Shown here: positions 38,422 to 48,946 of the stretch, piece by piece
How positions within the stretch are numbered: the first letter of the stretch is position 1
Layout: each line of letters begins with the position of its first letter
DNA from: Flectonema sp. DT1601
Lineage: Eukaryota; Euglenozoa; Diplonemea; Diplonemida; Diplonemidae
Assembly (NCBI GenBank): GCA_964019425.1
Contig: OZ025821.1
Location: 883,001 to 947,000, forward strand
Length of the DNA stretch: 64,000 bases
Direction: 5' to 3'
Notes under the pieces: generated by a model
Seen by the model: only the letters and a program-made list of their open reading frames with translations
What the model was told of the DNA's origin: nothing
Database searches by the model: none
Program-made: the position numbers and the translations under genes

Positions 38422-38897
38422 TTTTCCTGTCACTGTTATGTGACAAAAAATGATCTAATTAAAAAGGTTATTTTTTAAAACTTTATTCTTAGCAAAGGCT
38501 CCCTTTTTTTTTTTTATTTTTCGTTTTTTTTTTATTTTTCACATAGTTTTTCATCATGCACAGTATCTTGACTCGACTCCACAGAAAACCTCTTTGATGC
38601 GTTTCTGGTCAATTGGGCGTTTTTTTCTTTTTTTTTTCTTGTTTTTTCTCGTACCACCAACGTATCACCACGAAGTGAAAAAAAAAAAAAAAAAAAAAAA
38701 CCAAAACCTGTTGTCAGGCAGGTTGTTTATCATGTCATATCAGTAGCGAGGTATTCGGGTCTTCCGATTTTAAATATTCCTCACACAGAAGCTTTAAAAA
38801 AAAAAAAAAAAAAAAGTGAATTAAGGTTCGACGTAAGTGTCGTAGTATTGGAGACTCAAAAAGGTAGTTAACCATTCCATCCTGTTGTGTCTATTCT

Positions 38898-39024
38898 AAC
38901 TACTCGTCAGAAATCCGATTTGACAGAAATGAATACTTTTCTTTTTTACTAATCTCTACTTTTCTTATTCTCACTTTTCTGTTCTAAAATTAATGATACC
39001 AACTACTCGTCAGAAATCCGATTT
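38898..39024 (+). repeat. SINE-like repeat C3, 5'-truncated, 24-bp target duplication
   Basis: The 24 bases at 38898-38921 (AACTACTCGTCAGAAATCCG onward) recur exactly at 39001-39024. Between them lie 79 bases that equal only the 3' part of the C1 element, starting at GCAGAAATGAATAC in C1 and ending at the same GATACC. A truncated 5' end with a perfect target duplication is the hallmark of incomplete target-primed reverse transcription. Confidence 0.85.
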
Positions 39025-39789
39025 ATCGAAAAAAAAAAAAAAATTGGAATGACGTCCCAAGAGGGACAGGTAGTATTTAATTATGATGTAGAAGCTCTGC
39101 TTTTGCTTCATTCCGGTTGTTAAAAATTGTTTTTACGATTGTTTTTTTTTTTTTTTTTTTTTGTTTCTCTCATAGTCGACGTATCAATAAAAAGGGTATT
39201 TTATTTTAATTGAAGCAAACAGACTGAGGTCCTGTTGCTGCGAGTTACCTCCTCACAACTCACAATGTAATTCAAAAAAAAAAAAAAAAATCGTATCGTG
39301 CTACAGGGTTGTCTAATGGTGACTAAACGCTAAATTATCACCCTCTCAGGAATCGAAAAAAAATTAATAAAAAGACTGCGGTAAGTTTCTTTGATGCCAA
39401 TCACTGTCCTCCAGTTTAAATATTTCTTTACGACTATGAGATAATAATTTCTCTTTTAAAGAAAAACAACTGTTGTTGTAAAAGCCATAAGGATTCTGAA
39501 AACATGAACGAAATCAATTTGCTGCCGCAGTGTTGAGGAATCTCTGAAGAGTTATTTGCTTTTCTCTTTTTTTAGCATCCGCCTAACTGGTGTTTGCTAA
39601 GCAGTATTATTATATTTTTTCAATTTTTTTTTTTGTTAATTTATTTCAGTTCGTTATTTGAAAAAAAACACGTTTAGAATTTTTTCGATTTCTTTTTTTT
39701 TTGTTGTGATCCATCTAACATGTCGAAGTTTTGTGGAAAAAAAAAAAAAATAAATAAAAAAAAATGAACCGTTGCACAAATCGATCTGA

Positions 39790-39857
39790 TCTAACTTTTA
39801 CCCTGTTGAGCTTTTCCTGACTTTTTGACGTCCTAGACTTCGTAAATAAATAAATTT
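39790..39857 (+). repeat. Dispersed repeat E1, 3' fragment with TAAA tail
   Basis: CCCTGTTGAGCTTTTCCTG, ACTTCGTAAATAAATAAAT; the 3' part of the element at 59967-60121. Confidence 0.65.
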
Positions 39858-40808
39858 GACATCTTCGAAGATTTTCTTTCAACTAAAAACCATCCTGTTC
39901 TTGGGAGTGACAAGTTTTTACTCAAAAAAGTTTGATCATTGTTGGTACGAATAGCTTTTCACATCACCGATTCGAAGAGCTTTGTGCAGTCTGTGCAAAA
40001 ACATATCCAAGTCACAGAATAACAACAACGCTTTTGAATCTGCGTACGGAACAAGCCCGCGGGAGGGGGGGGGAGCGTTACGCTGCAGCGTGTGGAGGAC
40101 TACCTCTGTCGTTTGGTGCCGTTGGGTTTACTAATCTAAAGAACCGGTAGGTTGGTGCTGTTAGTTTATATCCTTCTTCTCCTTTTGGACCCCCAATAGC
40201 AGACGGTTATAACTGTTACTCGTCGGGAGGGTCTGCCCGAATGCTTTTGCTTCACCCAACTCCTGAATGCAGGTAAAGCTCCCCTCCGCTATTTTCTATT
40301 CACCCACCGCCACCCTTTTCATGGCAGGTCCGAAACACTCTGTGATGTCACATTTTACGCAAGTTATATTTTCGAAGGTAACTATTAGTCAGTATGTAAA
40401 CAAGTTGGAATCAGGGAGGGGGGGGTGTTTCTCACCCATTTCTGACCAATCTTTCTAATGCCGATGTCAGGCGGAGTTCATTTTATGCATATTTTGCAGT
40501 TTCGAGAGGTTCATCATTTGTTCCCTCCGATCCCAAGGTGTGCAAAGTTTTGGATTTCAAGTTCAGGGAAGAAGGTGCAGTACTTGTAGATCGGACTATC
40601 CTCGGAACATTTAAAAAAAAAAAAAAAAAAATCGACAAAAAATCGACAAAAAAAAAAAAAAAAAAAAAAAACAAGTTCTTGACCCGTGTACGTATTGTGT
40701 AAAAAATCAGATTCTTTTAAACGTTTTCAAAAAATGACTTTGAGGAATCTTTTTGATTCTAATTTACTTATTTATTATCTCACCTTAAGACAGAAATACG
40801 ACTCACAC

Positions 40809-42683
40809 ATGTTATCGATTTATACGCTGTTCACAGCAGCATTCGCTGCTGATGTGAACGCAACGTGTAAGTGTGGTATATTTACATACCCACAACCAAC
40901 TCAGAAGACGATCGGATGTCCTATCGTGACAGCAGCAGGAATGCAACAAGATCCGAATAAAGAGATGCCACTACCGGAATATCCGAGACCGCAGATGGTT
41001 AGAAAAACGAGATGGGAGGTGTTGAACGGATGGTGGCAGTTTGAACCGGCGAGCTCAGGCAATGAAACTCACCCTCCTCCACTACCACCAAATGGAGATG
41101 TGTTGAAGGATAAGATTGTAGTACCATATCCTCCTGAAGCTTGTCTTTCAGGTATTTGGATTAATCACTACGGTGATGATAAGATCCCAAATGACAACAC
41201 TTCTTGGGCCATTAGAATGTGGTATCGCAGAAACATCACTCTGAATGCCAACACTAAAACTCTTATTCATTTTGGAGCAGTTGATTGGGTTGCATTTGTG
41301 TACCTTGACGGTAAGCTACTTGGTAATCATGTTGGTGCTTACAGTCCATTCTCATTTGAAGTCACTGTTGACACATCTGGTTCTCATGAGTTGTCTGTAT
41401 TTACATACGACCCAACTGATTTCGGTGGTCAAGTTCGTGGTAAGCAAAGAATTAATGCGATCCTTCATCCTTCAGGTGATACTTACTCACCTACGAGTGG
41501 TATTTGGGGAACTGTTTGGTTAGAAGAACTTCCAGACAACCACATCAATTCTGTAGTCTTAGACCAAACAATGAACTCAGTGACTGTTAATGCTACCGCT
41601 TCAAGCTTCACTGAAGACATTTTTCTCACTGCGTATGATCCGAAAGGTGTTGTTGTCGCAACTGGGAAAGCCACTACTGGAGTCGCAATGAAACTTGACA
41701 TTCCTAATTCTGAAATGTACAGATGGTCTCCAGACACACCATTTTTGTATAACATAACAGTGAAGGCTGGACCTGATACCCTCAACATGTACTTTGCTCT
41801 GCGAAGCTTTGGAACTGGAATAGATAAATTTGGAATCGTTCGTCCGTTTTTGAACGGAGAACCGATTTATGCATCTGGAGTTCTGGACCAGTCATGGTGG
41901 CCAGAGGGTATGTACACCCCTCCGACGTTAGCATCAGCACAGGAGGATATTTCATATGTGAAGGAGCTTGGGTTTAATATGATTCGCCTTCATCAAAAGG
42001 TGAATCCAATGACTTGGTATCACCACGCAGACTTGATTGGTATGCTGATATTCCAAGACATGCCTCAACACTATGGAGATTGGCATCAGCCACCAATTGG
42101 ACCAAGTGTTGAATTGTATAAGGATGATCTCACTCTTATGATTCACGATTTGTGGAACGTTCCTTCGATAGTCCAGTGGACGCTATTTAATGAACAGGAT
42201 ATGGTTAAACATTTTGATGTTCCTGGGATTGTTGAATTTGCTCAAAACATGGTTGGAGACAGCAGACTTATCGACACCAACAGTGGAGGCCCAGCTAACG
42301 GATTGTACCTCGCTGACGTCGACGACATACATCACTATCCTTGGGCTCTTAAAAACAACGCAAAGCCAAACCAATACTGCATGGCTGGTGAATGGGGTGG
42401 TGTCGGTTTCTTCATCCCTGGTCACGAATGGGTTGAAGGACAATGTGGTGGATACGCACCAGCAGCAAACTCCACTGTCATGCTTGACATGTATCTCAAA
42501 GCATTGGATTCATTTATTCCATACTCAGTAAATATTAGTGCATCAGTCATTACTCAAACAGCAGATATTGAAAGAGAATGTGATGGCTTCTTCACTTATG
42601 ATAGGGTAAAGAAGTTCACCGCTGATGATGCTAAACAGTTCGCTGCTAAGATGGCACTTCTGAAGAATTCGATGCCAAAGTAG
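40809..42683 (+). CDS. Secreted glycoside hydrolase family 2 enzyme
   Basis: 624 residues with signal peptide MLSIYTLFTAAFA. The GH2 plan is complete: an N-terminal sugar-binding jelly roll (RKTRWEVLNGWWQFE near residue 60, SWAIRMWYRRNITL near 133), an Ig-like domain (residues ~240-330) and a TIM barrel. The barrel holds FNMIRLHQKVNPMTWYHHADLIGMLIFQDMP in pattern, the acid/base in TLFNEQD (Glu near residue 462) and the nucleophile in MAGEWGG (Glu near residue 528). The C-terminus ends shortly after the barrel. Such enzymes cleave beta-galactosides, mannosides or glucuronides; the specificity cannot be read. The in-frame sequence upstream of 40809 crosses the pyrimidine tract and AAGACAG at 40794, so the start with the signal peptide is preferred. 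Bacterial-type origin is likely. Confidence 0.92.
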   Translation: MLSIYTLFTAAFAADVNATCKCGIFTYPQPTQKTIGCPIVTAAGMQQDPNKEMPLPEYPRPQMVRKTRWEVLNGWWQFEPASSGNETHPPPLPPNGDVLKDKIVVPYPPEACLSGIWINHYGDDKIPNDNTSWAIRMWYRRNITLNANTKTLIHFGAVDWVAFVYLDGKLLGNHVGAYSPFSFEVTVDTSGSHELSVFTYDPTDFGGQVRGKQRINAILHPSGDTYSPTSGIWGTVWLEELPDNHINSVVLDQTMNSVTVNATASSFTEDIFLTAYDPKGVVVATGKATTGVAMKLDIPNSEMYRWSPDTPFLYNITVKAGPDTLNMYFALRSFGTGIDKFGIVRPFLNGEPIYASGVLDQSWWPEGMYTPPTLASAQEDISYVKELGFNMIRLHQKVNPMTWYHHADLIGMLIFQDMPQHYGDWHQPPIGPSVELYKDDLTLMIHDLWNVPSIVQWTLFNEQDMVKHFDVPGIVEFAQNMVGDSRLIDTNSGGPANGLYLADVDDIHHYPWALKNNAKPNQYCMAGEWGGVGFFIPGHEWVEGQCGGYAPAANSTVMLDMYLKALDSFIPYSVNISASVITQTADIERECDGFFTYDRVKKFTADDAKQFAAKMALLKNSMPK

Positions 42684-42713
42684 TGTTAGAATACGTTTTT
42701 TTCCCCCCCCCAA

Positions 42714-42800
42714 TTTAAAGCATGCGATTTTGTGTGGACAGAATCCAGTTATAATGATTCATGTCTAATTTGTTGCGTGTTAACCTTGATTTATTTATCC
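42714..42800 (+). repeat. Dispersed repeat I2
   Basis: Very close to 25765-25850, beginning TTTAAAGCATGCGATTTTG; located 30 bases after the GH2 stop, so it probably forms part of that gene's 3' UTR. Confidence 0.65.
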
Positions 42801-42828
42801 AAGTCCCCCCTTCCCTTTCCCGTTTTTG

Positions 42829-42854
42829 AATAATAATAATAATAATAATAATAA
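42829..42854. repeat. (AAT)n microsatellite
   Basis: Eight to nine AAT units. Confidence 0.9.
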
Positions 42855-43869
42855 GTAGCTTTCTCCAATTCCTGTTCACGCTGATGCCTGTTGACCCAGT
42901 AATCAATTGAATCAGGCAGGGATAAGGTTAAGTAAATGCGCTCCTTGTTTGTTTTTATTTATTTCTCTTCTAACGAAGCTGCGCCTTTAAGTCTGTTTTG
43001 CGCATCCATTAACTAATCTTGTTTCTCCTCTCCTTTTTGTTGTTGTTGCTTAATGTCGAGAGAATTTCTTTATTAGCTAATTTTCTAAAGAGGAAAAGAA
43101 AGGACGTTTCCGTTTTGTTTTCCCGGAAAAGAAGGGAAAATAAAAAAAAATTTTTTTTTTCCAGATTATTATTAACCTCGTGTGTTTCGTTGAACGCCGG
43201 TAGTTGCGACACGGGGTAGATAAATCAGCGGGCGTCTATTACGTCGGTACAAAGAAAAAAAAAAAAAAAAAAAGAGGAAAAACCCTAATCCCGATACAAA
43301 CGTTTCTTCCGAAACACGTTCGAGAAGCCCAACCCCAATTTAAAAAAAAAAAATTCACGAGGCACGTTTTTTTTTTTTTTTTTTGTACGGAGTTGGCAGT
43401 TTTGGAAACTTTTGTGTTGGGAAACTATTAGAAGTTTTCCCAAAGAAAAAAAAAAAAAAAAAAAAAAACCCCGGCGGAATAATTCAGCCATTTTTTTTTT
43501 TGTAGTGGTATTATAGACATGTAGATGTGAGGCAGCAAACGATAATATTATTGCCAACGTTTTTTTTTTTTTTTTTTTGTTTTCCATCTCGAAAACACAT
43601 GTTTTACCCTTACTTTATATTTTCTGTTGGCAAATTTTCTCTACAGTGTGAAAGAGTACACGAACGTAAAGATAGTGGTTGATTGACTCTATCGATGAGG
43701 GGAGGGAGGGGTTTATATTTTTTTTTTTCTCTTTTCTTCTTCCTGCTTTTTTTTTATATATATTTTTTCTAAACATTCTTTAAAGTCGCGTGTTCTCCCT
43801 CTCTTTAACAAAAAAAAAAAGTGGCGTTTGTCAGCCATCTAAACACTGTTTGTCCGATCGCGGTGCGGT

Positions 43870-44029
43870 AGGTTTAGGTAGTCATCTTCTTCAGGTTGTG
43901 TCTTATAGTCTGTGAGAGTTTCACGGTTGGTTGGTAGCTCTCTAACTGTTACCCCTATTGAGATTTTTCCTGATTTGTTTTTTTTTTTTGGCTTCCTATG
44001 CTTCGTAAAATAAAATAAATGAATAAATT
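43870..44029 (+). repeat. Dispersed repeat E2, complete, TAAA-type tail
   Basis: Matches 59967-60121 over its length: GTCTGTGAGAGT, TCACGGTTGG, TGGTAGCT, TAACTGTTACCCCT-TTGAG, CTTCGTAAA and a tail of AAATAAAT units. Confidence 0.75.
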
Positions 44030-44137
44030 GTGATGGTAGACTTACTTTGTAAGATAGTTTTGTGATGAAAGATTTAAATAGTTTTTTACTTATCAGAGTA
44101 GGATACCTTTTTTATAAAAAAAAAAAAAAAAAAAAAA

Positions 44138-44923
44138 ATGGGAAAACTCGAAGTCAGAATTGTAAGTTGCAGCAATCTCGCGAATACTGAAACCTTCGGT
44201 ACCTCAGATCCGTATTGCACTGTATCATGTGAAGGGAGGAAGTACAGAACTACGACGATAAAAAATGATCTCAACCCCCGTTGGGATGAGAAGTTCAGTT
44301 TCATGATAGCAGATCCGGCATCAGAAAGACTTCACTTCGAAGTCAAAGATCACAACAAGGTGATGAGTGATGATAACATGGGACATTACTACATGGGACT
44401 AGCGGGTCTTATTCAAGGACAAGTCAAAGAAGAAGAATTTATTCTAAATGGATGTAAGAAGGGAACCATAACAGTCAGGGTCATGGCTGTTGACTTCTCA
44501 TCTGAAACACCTCCACCGGTGAGTGGATCGCCATCACCACCATTAATGCCATTGCCTGTTCCTGTTGTGTGTGATACAGAGAAGTACCAACAGCCGTCAG
44601 TTGGGTATTACCCACCTCTACCAATACCTGATAATCGCACTAATTACAAGAATGAAGACATTCAATCAAAATCAATTAAAAACGCCACCATCAACACATG
44701 TGATATCATTGACTGCTTACTTGAGAATTGTCAAATTCGTCAGGCTGATTTAAAAGGAAACAACGTCCTTCGGAATTGTACTGTCAGAGAGATTGATATC
44801 TACGGAGTTGTTACTTTAGAGTCTGGTGGTAGGTTTGAATGTGGTACCTTGAAATCGGGTGGTCAGTTGATTACTTCGGGTGATACTTACATAAATGATA
44901 TTGATAATTACCATGGACATTAA
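44138..44923 (+). CDS. C2 domain protein with proline-rich linker and beta-solenoid-like tail
   Basis: 261 residues. The N-terminal C2 domain (1-125) has MGKLEVRIVSCSNL, SDPYCTVSC with the first Ca-binding Asp, LNPRWDEKFSF near residue 46 and VKDHNKVMSDDNMG near residue 74, so most calcium ligands are kept. It is thus likely to bind membranes in a Ca-dependent way. A Pro-rich linker (PPPVSGSPSPPLMPLPVP, ~130-150) follows. The C-terminal ~80 residues show short repeated strands with Asn, Cys, Gly and Ile (NATINTCDIIDCLLENCQIRQ, GGRFECGTLKSGGQLITSG in pattern), suggestive of a bactofilin-like or other right-handed beta-solenoid that could polymerise. That last point is inference from repeat spacing. 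The start is at the C2 domain's usual first residues. Confidence 0.85.
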   Translation: MGKLEVRIVSCSNLANTETFGTSDPYCTVSCEGRKYRTTTIKNDLNPRWDEKFSFMIADPASERLHFEVKDHNKVMSDDNMGHYYMGLAGLIQGQVKEEEFILNGCKKGTITVRVMAVDFSSETPPPVSGSPSPPLMPLPVPVVCDTEKYQQPSVGYYPPLPIPDNRTNYKNEDIQSKSIKNATINTCDIIDCLLENCQIRQADLKGNNVLRNCTVREIDIYGVVTLESGGRFECGTLKSGGQLITSGDTYINDIDNYHGH

Positions 44924-45366
44924 CCACATTGAGAATCGTTTTTTTTTGTGTTTTACTCATCCCGGTGTTGACCTGACTGAGACGCACCCTGTGGTGGGTT
45001 GTTTGTCCTTGTTGTTTCGCATAACGAACTTTCATCTTGGTTGAGAGTGCTGCATGGGTCTTTTCTGACTCTTTTTCCCTCATTTTTTTTCACCTAATTG
45101 GGTAACTTAAACGACTACAGATATTTTTTTTTTCAGTCAAAAATTGTTACTGTTTTCACATTTGTCAAAGTTTGTTCTTTTCTTTCAATTGAACACCTCA
45201 CATTCTTCACGGTGTGTCTCACCGTGATGAATTATAGTTTTGAGTTTTGTTATAAATTGAGGTCCATTCTAATTTCTGATTAACAATTTGTAATAAATAA
45301 GTACCAACAACACTCTCCACACACACTGCTGATGGTTTTATGATCTTTTTTTTTTTTCCTACAGGG

Positions 45367-45592
45367 CAATGGGACGCTCAACCTGATAGTACCCTGGGAT
45401 AGGTCCCCGAATTACCAGATTCGACAACGTCTTCTGGTCAGTAAGACAAAAAAGAATGTTTTCTTTTTTCTAAAACGTAATTTTTCTTTGATTAACAACT
45501 ACAAATATTCTTTCAGTCAAGTACTTTGATATTAAATTTGTTTTTTAATACCCTAAAGTTGTTACTGTTTTTTTTACATTGTCAAAGTTTCA
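45367..45592 (+). repeat. Repeats K2 and D2 side by side
   Basis: K2 (45367-45430) matches 25691-25740. D2 (45440-45592) matches the D1 element over its whole length and starts at the same CAGTAAGACAAAAAA. No target duplication visible for D2. Confidence 0.6.
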
Positions 45593-45636
45593 CCCTCCTC
45601 AACAGTTATTACATTATACCCTGGTTTTGGTTTCCC

Positions 45637-45672
45637 AGGGCTCACAGGGCTCACAGGGCTCACAGGGCTCAC
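45637..45672. repeat. Tandem repeat 4 x 9 bp
   Basis: Four perfect copies of AGGGCTCAC. Confidence 0.9.
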
Positions 45673-45714
45673 GATTAATTCGTAATTGAATAGCTCGATT
45701 CCGTACTGCACTGA

Positions 45715-45900
45715 ATGACAACACGGGAAAAGAGATGTGTATGCAGATAAGTTAAAAAACATTGATTATAATGTAGAGCATGTACGTCAATTGCAGAGTG
45801 TTAGCCTGTATTAGCATTTTAGTCACTTGTGTCATGAGTTTTTTTTAATTTTATTATTGAGTTCTGATACAATACGAGAGATTTATATTCGTATGAACCT
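45715..45900 (+). repeat. Dispersed repeat J3
   Basis: GAATGACAACAC, AAAGAGATGTGT, TTATAATGTAGAGCATGTACGTC in pattern and TGATACAATACGAGAGATT; combines the parts seen separately in J1 and J2, so it may be the fullest copy. Confidence 0.55.
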
Positions 45901-45964
45901 AATCAAACAGTCTTTTCCCCCCTCAACAGCATCATCACAAAGTAGTATATTAAAAGAAGAAACG

Positions 45965-46840
45965 ATGAAATTTCAACATGATTTGGAGCGCTACGTTCAA
46001 TGGGATGTTTTGATCGCAATCCCGACTGTTTATTTATTAGTGCTGTGGGTACTTAAGATGTACATGGTGTGTGAATTTGAAATTTTTTTTAAAAAAAAAA
46101 AAAAAAACAACAAACAATCATATTTAATTAAAAAACAGAAAAATAGACCAGCCTACACCAACCTAAAAAGACCAATGTTGGTATACAATTGGGTTCAGGT
46201 TGCTTGCAGTGGTGTTATGACATATCAGTTGTCAAAGTTAATTACGTTACCAAATTTGTTTTGTTTGGGACATGACTTCACTGCACATGCAGAGATGTGG
46301 GTATTCGCTCATTTCTTATCAAAAGTTCTCGACATGTTTGATACCATATTCATCGTCTTGAGAAAGAACGATAAACAATTTACGTTTCTTCATGTTTACC
46401 ATCACGCTACCATTGGAGTTATTTGGGGATGGTTGTTACAAAATGGATACGGTGGAGGTACCGGTTTCTACGGAGCATGGGTAAACTCTCTCGTCCACAC
46501 CGTAATGTACTTCCACTACGGATGGGTAGCTCTGGGATTCACAAACCCGTACAAAAAATACGTCACAACTCTTCAAATTTCCCAATTCTATTCTTGTCTT
46601 CTCCACGCTGTCTTTGTATGCTTGTGGGACACTGAACACTTCCCAATGAGAATCTGTTCAATGCAATTAGGGTACCATGTCACTATGATTGCCTTGTTCA
46701 CTGGTTTCTTTAAAGACACATACCAGAAGGGAGCAGCTTCGCTTCCGGCACCTGATGTGACTAAATTGGAAGTTAGCAAACAATCAGAGCTCCGTAAGAG
46801 GTCAAACCCTCTTCCAAAGATCCCCGGAATCGAAGAATAA
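45965..46840 (+). CDS. ELO-family fatty acid elongase, one intron
   Basis: Exons 45965-46066 and 46139-46840 give 267 residues. This is a very-long-chain fatty acid condensing enzyme (3-ketoacyl-CoA synthase) of the ER. The histidine box is HVYHH in FTFLHVYHHATIGVIWGW (about residues 140-157), preceded by the FDTIFIVLRKND stretch and followed by NSLVHTVMYFHYGW; about seven membrane helices can be seen. The C-terminus is basic (KRSNPLPKIP). The 72-nt intron (GTGTGT...AAACAG) is in frame with no stop and would add a Lys/Asn-rich 24-residue insert between TM1 and NRPAYTNLKRP if left in. Start chosen at 45965, after the acceptor-like CCCCCTCAACAG; an earlier in-frame ATG at 45894 precedes it. Kinetoplastids build most fatty acids through such elongases. 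Confidence 0.94.
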   Translation: MKFQHDLERYVQWDVLIAIPTVYLLVLWVLKMYMVCEFEIFFKKKKKNNKQSYLIKKQKNRPAYTNLKRPMLVYNWVQVACSGVMTYQLSKLITLPNLFCLGHDFTAHAEMWVFAHFLSKVLDMFDTIFIVLRKNDKQFTFLHVYHHATIGVIWGWLLQNGYGGGTGFYGAWVNSLVHTVMYFHYGWVALGFTNPYKKYVTTLQISQFYSCLLHAVFVCLWDTEHFPMRICSMQLGYHVTMIALFTGFFKDTYQKGAASLPAPDVTKLEVSKQSELRKRSNPLPKIPGIEE

Positions 46841-47331
46841 AGAAATCGTTCTGGATAATTCTTGAAAATGGGGGGATTTAGATTTTTTTTTTAAAAATAA
46901 AACAAACAAAAAAAAAAAAAAAAATCAAAAAAAAAAAAAAAGAAGAACCGCAGCCTAGCGAATGCAAATCTGGATGCATACCACTCGACAATTTGCGTCG
47001 TTTTCAATTTTGCCGATTTAAACACACATCCTCCAGGGGTCAAAAAAAGCTACACAAGGCCATACGTTTCTCCAAACCTGGGGGGTGGATCTGTAGGTTT
47101 TCCCCAAAAAATAAAATAAATAAACAGTAGCGGTATATTGGATTTAAGGTTAATTTTTTTTTCTTCTCCCACACACACACCCGTTGTTTTTTTTTTTCCT
47201 CCCAGAAAATTTTGAATTTCTTCCCCCAACATACATCATCACCAAGTGGTTGTAAACGATGTCTTTCTTTTGTAAGTTTTCGCGTTGGCACATGTTTGGG
47301 AGAGTGGGAGTGGCAGTGAGTTGTATTGCTG

Positions 47332-47362
<31 letters not shown>

Positions 47363-48946
47363 AGTGGTAGGAGATTGGTCAGAAAAATGAACATCTGGGA
47401 TCCTGGGGATAACCTTTCCTGTAGGTAGTCAACGATGTATCATCCCGGAACCTTTTTCCCTTCACTGCTGTTTTTTTTTCTGACATCATTTTAACCTCGA
47501 GGGGTTTGGTTGTTTTTGGGGATTTTTTTTGTTTTTACATCAGTTCCTTCGATCAATTTTATCATCTTTACGCCACGCCGCATAATTAATTCAACGTGTC
47601 AAAACGTCCGAGTGAGACTAGAGCACAAAGCCGTCTCCACAAGCAACGTTCTGCGCACAACGCGGCGTTTCTCCCCTACGATACGTGAAGCAGTTCGAGG
47701 GATGTGTTTTCCTGACATCTGCCGCGTTTTTTTACAAAAAAAAAATTATTTTTTATTCATGTTTTTTTTATATACTTATACGGAACAAACCCTAGGGTGG
47801 GTGTGTATGTGAGTGGGTGGAATACAAAAAAGACGCTGCGTGAGATTGAGCCTCTTGGAGGAGATTTCAAGGCTGTTTTCCTGATGTTTGATATTTCCCA
47901 GCTTATGTAAAATTATGTTCTCAGCATCGATTGTTCTACAGTCTAGGGTGTTGGAAGTGAAACCCGATTCTCTGTTTTATCTATTTTCCAATAACTTCAC
48001 TAGAGTTAGAGTTCAGGCAAATCCCTCTTCCTGTTCGCTTCTGGTGATTCCAGAAACACACACCCTTTGAATAACAGGGCTGAGTTTCTGAATGTTCGGG
48101 GGGTGCTGTTGTTCTGTTCAAAAAAAAAAAAAATTCATTCCTTCTCTTCATTTTCGTAATTTCCATACTTGCGTGTGCTCAGTGCCTTAAAAATACCCCG
48201 TTATGGGGATTCTTTTTTTTTGATTTGTCCCTTCTTTTTCTTCTTATGTACAAAAAAGTGGAGGGCGGTTTCAGCAACTTGACTGGAGCATACTTGCTGT
48301 TTACAATGCAAACTGACTCTAACTAAAACGATCGCAGGTACGAAAACAATAAGGACTAGCTTGTTATCCATGTTTGGTTGAAAAAAAAAGACGCGGCAGA
48401 GAATTGAACTTGCTATCCTAATCTTAATATTACCTATCCTTGTCAACTGGCGTCCGTCTGATAAACTCTGTGTAGTTGATGGAGGTAAGTACCAACTCAT
48501 GTGATGGTTAGACGGGGAAAAAAAAAAAAAATAAATAAAAAATAAAAGGTAACGCAATCTTGCATTTCCTCGGTTCTGGGGATCAGATCAGAGTAGCAAT
48601 CAAAAAAGTTTTTTTTTTTTTTCAAAAAAAGAAAGTATCTTCCCTCCAGCCCCCACACCCACGCCACTCAATTAAAAGCGATATTGTTGAGAAGGTTAAG
48701 GACAGCCAGCGGATTCCGCACGCGTTTGCCACAGCGTCCTGAGAGCAGTTTCCTTCATTGGCTGTTGAGTGATCCACTAAATTATATTTTTTTTTTTCCC
48801 CTCCAGGTTTAACCTCACCTAGCTTTAGCTAACTTGCGTTGTTTGCTTTTTTTTTTTTTTTTTTTTTTTTCCCTGGAAATAATATTATTCATTTTTTTTT
48901 TTCTTACCGAACCAGGAGTTTCCCCCTTTTTTAAAAAAAATAACAA
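46841..48946. other. Gene-poor region
   Basis: About 2.1 kb with A runs after the elongase, a (TC)n microsatellite at 47336-47362 and less AT-biased parts at 47550-47720 and 48250-48480. The frame 47510-47812 contains Arg/Val/Thr-rich coding-like text but no recognisable domain and no good start context, so it is not called. The acceptor for the next gene is probably ACCAG at 48915. Confidence 0.5.
47336..47362. repeat. (TC)n microsatellite
   Basis: About 13 TC units. Confidence 0.9.

Larger units (their letters stand above)
34786..40808. other. Six-kilobase gene-poor region
   Basis: The longest stretch without a gene in this window. Contents: many A/T runs, a family J copy (35817-35960), microsatellites (TTA)n at 36115-36140 and 38391-38421, the truncated SINE-like C3 with its target duplication (38898-39024), and a family E tail (39790-39857). 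A GC-richer island at 39990-40145 contains a G9 run near 40057-40071. Short frames such as 37583-37996 and 39932-40150 have no recognisable features and unlikely codon use. The final ~200 bases before the GH2 gene again show A runs, then a pyrimidine tract and AAGACAG. Confidence 0.55.
42684..44137. other. Intergenic region with repeats I2 and E2
   Basis: About 1.45 kb with family I, an (AAT)n microsatellite (42829-42854), several A/T runs (43250-43273, 43444-43468, 43560-43578) and family E. No credible gene. The C2 gene start follows directly on a 23-base A run; the acceptor is probably TTATCAG at 44096. Confidence 0.55.
44924..45964. other. Intergenic region with repeats D3, K2, D2, J3
   Basis: About 1 kb. 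Contains a degenerate D copy (45110-45176), then K2 (45367-45430), D2 (45440-45592), a 9-bp tandem repeat (45637-45672) and J3 (45715-45900). The ELO acceptor is CCCCCTCAACAG at about 45929. Confidence 0.6.

Noticed and set aside
39932-40150. Open frame of 72 codons in a GC-richer island
   Set aside because: No recognisable domain; it crosses a G9 run, and a frame this short arises easily by chance.
40686-40808. N-terminal extension of the GH2 protein
   Set aside because: It would hide the signal peptide and crosses an acceptor-like AAGACAG.
45637-45672. Possible CRISPR-like or regulatory array
   Set aside because: It is a simple 4 x 9 bp tandem repeat without spacers, in eukaryotic DNA.
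47510-47812. Open frame of 100 codons
   Set aside because: Some coding-like composition but no domain, and its ends are T-rich; not enough to call.
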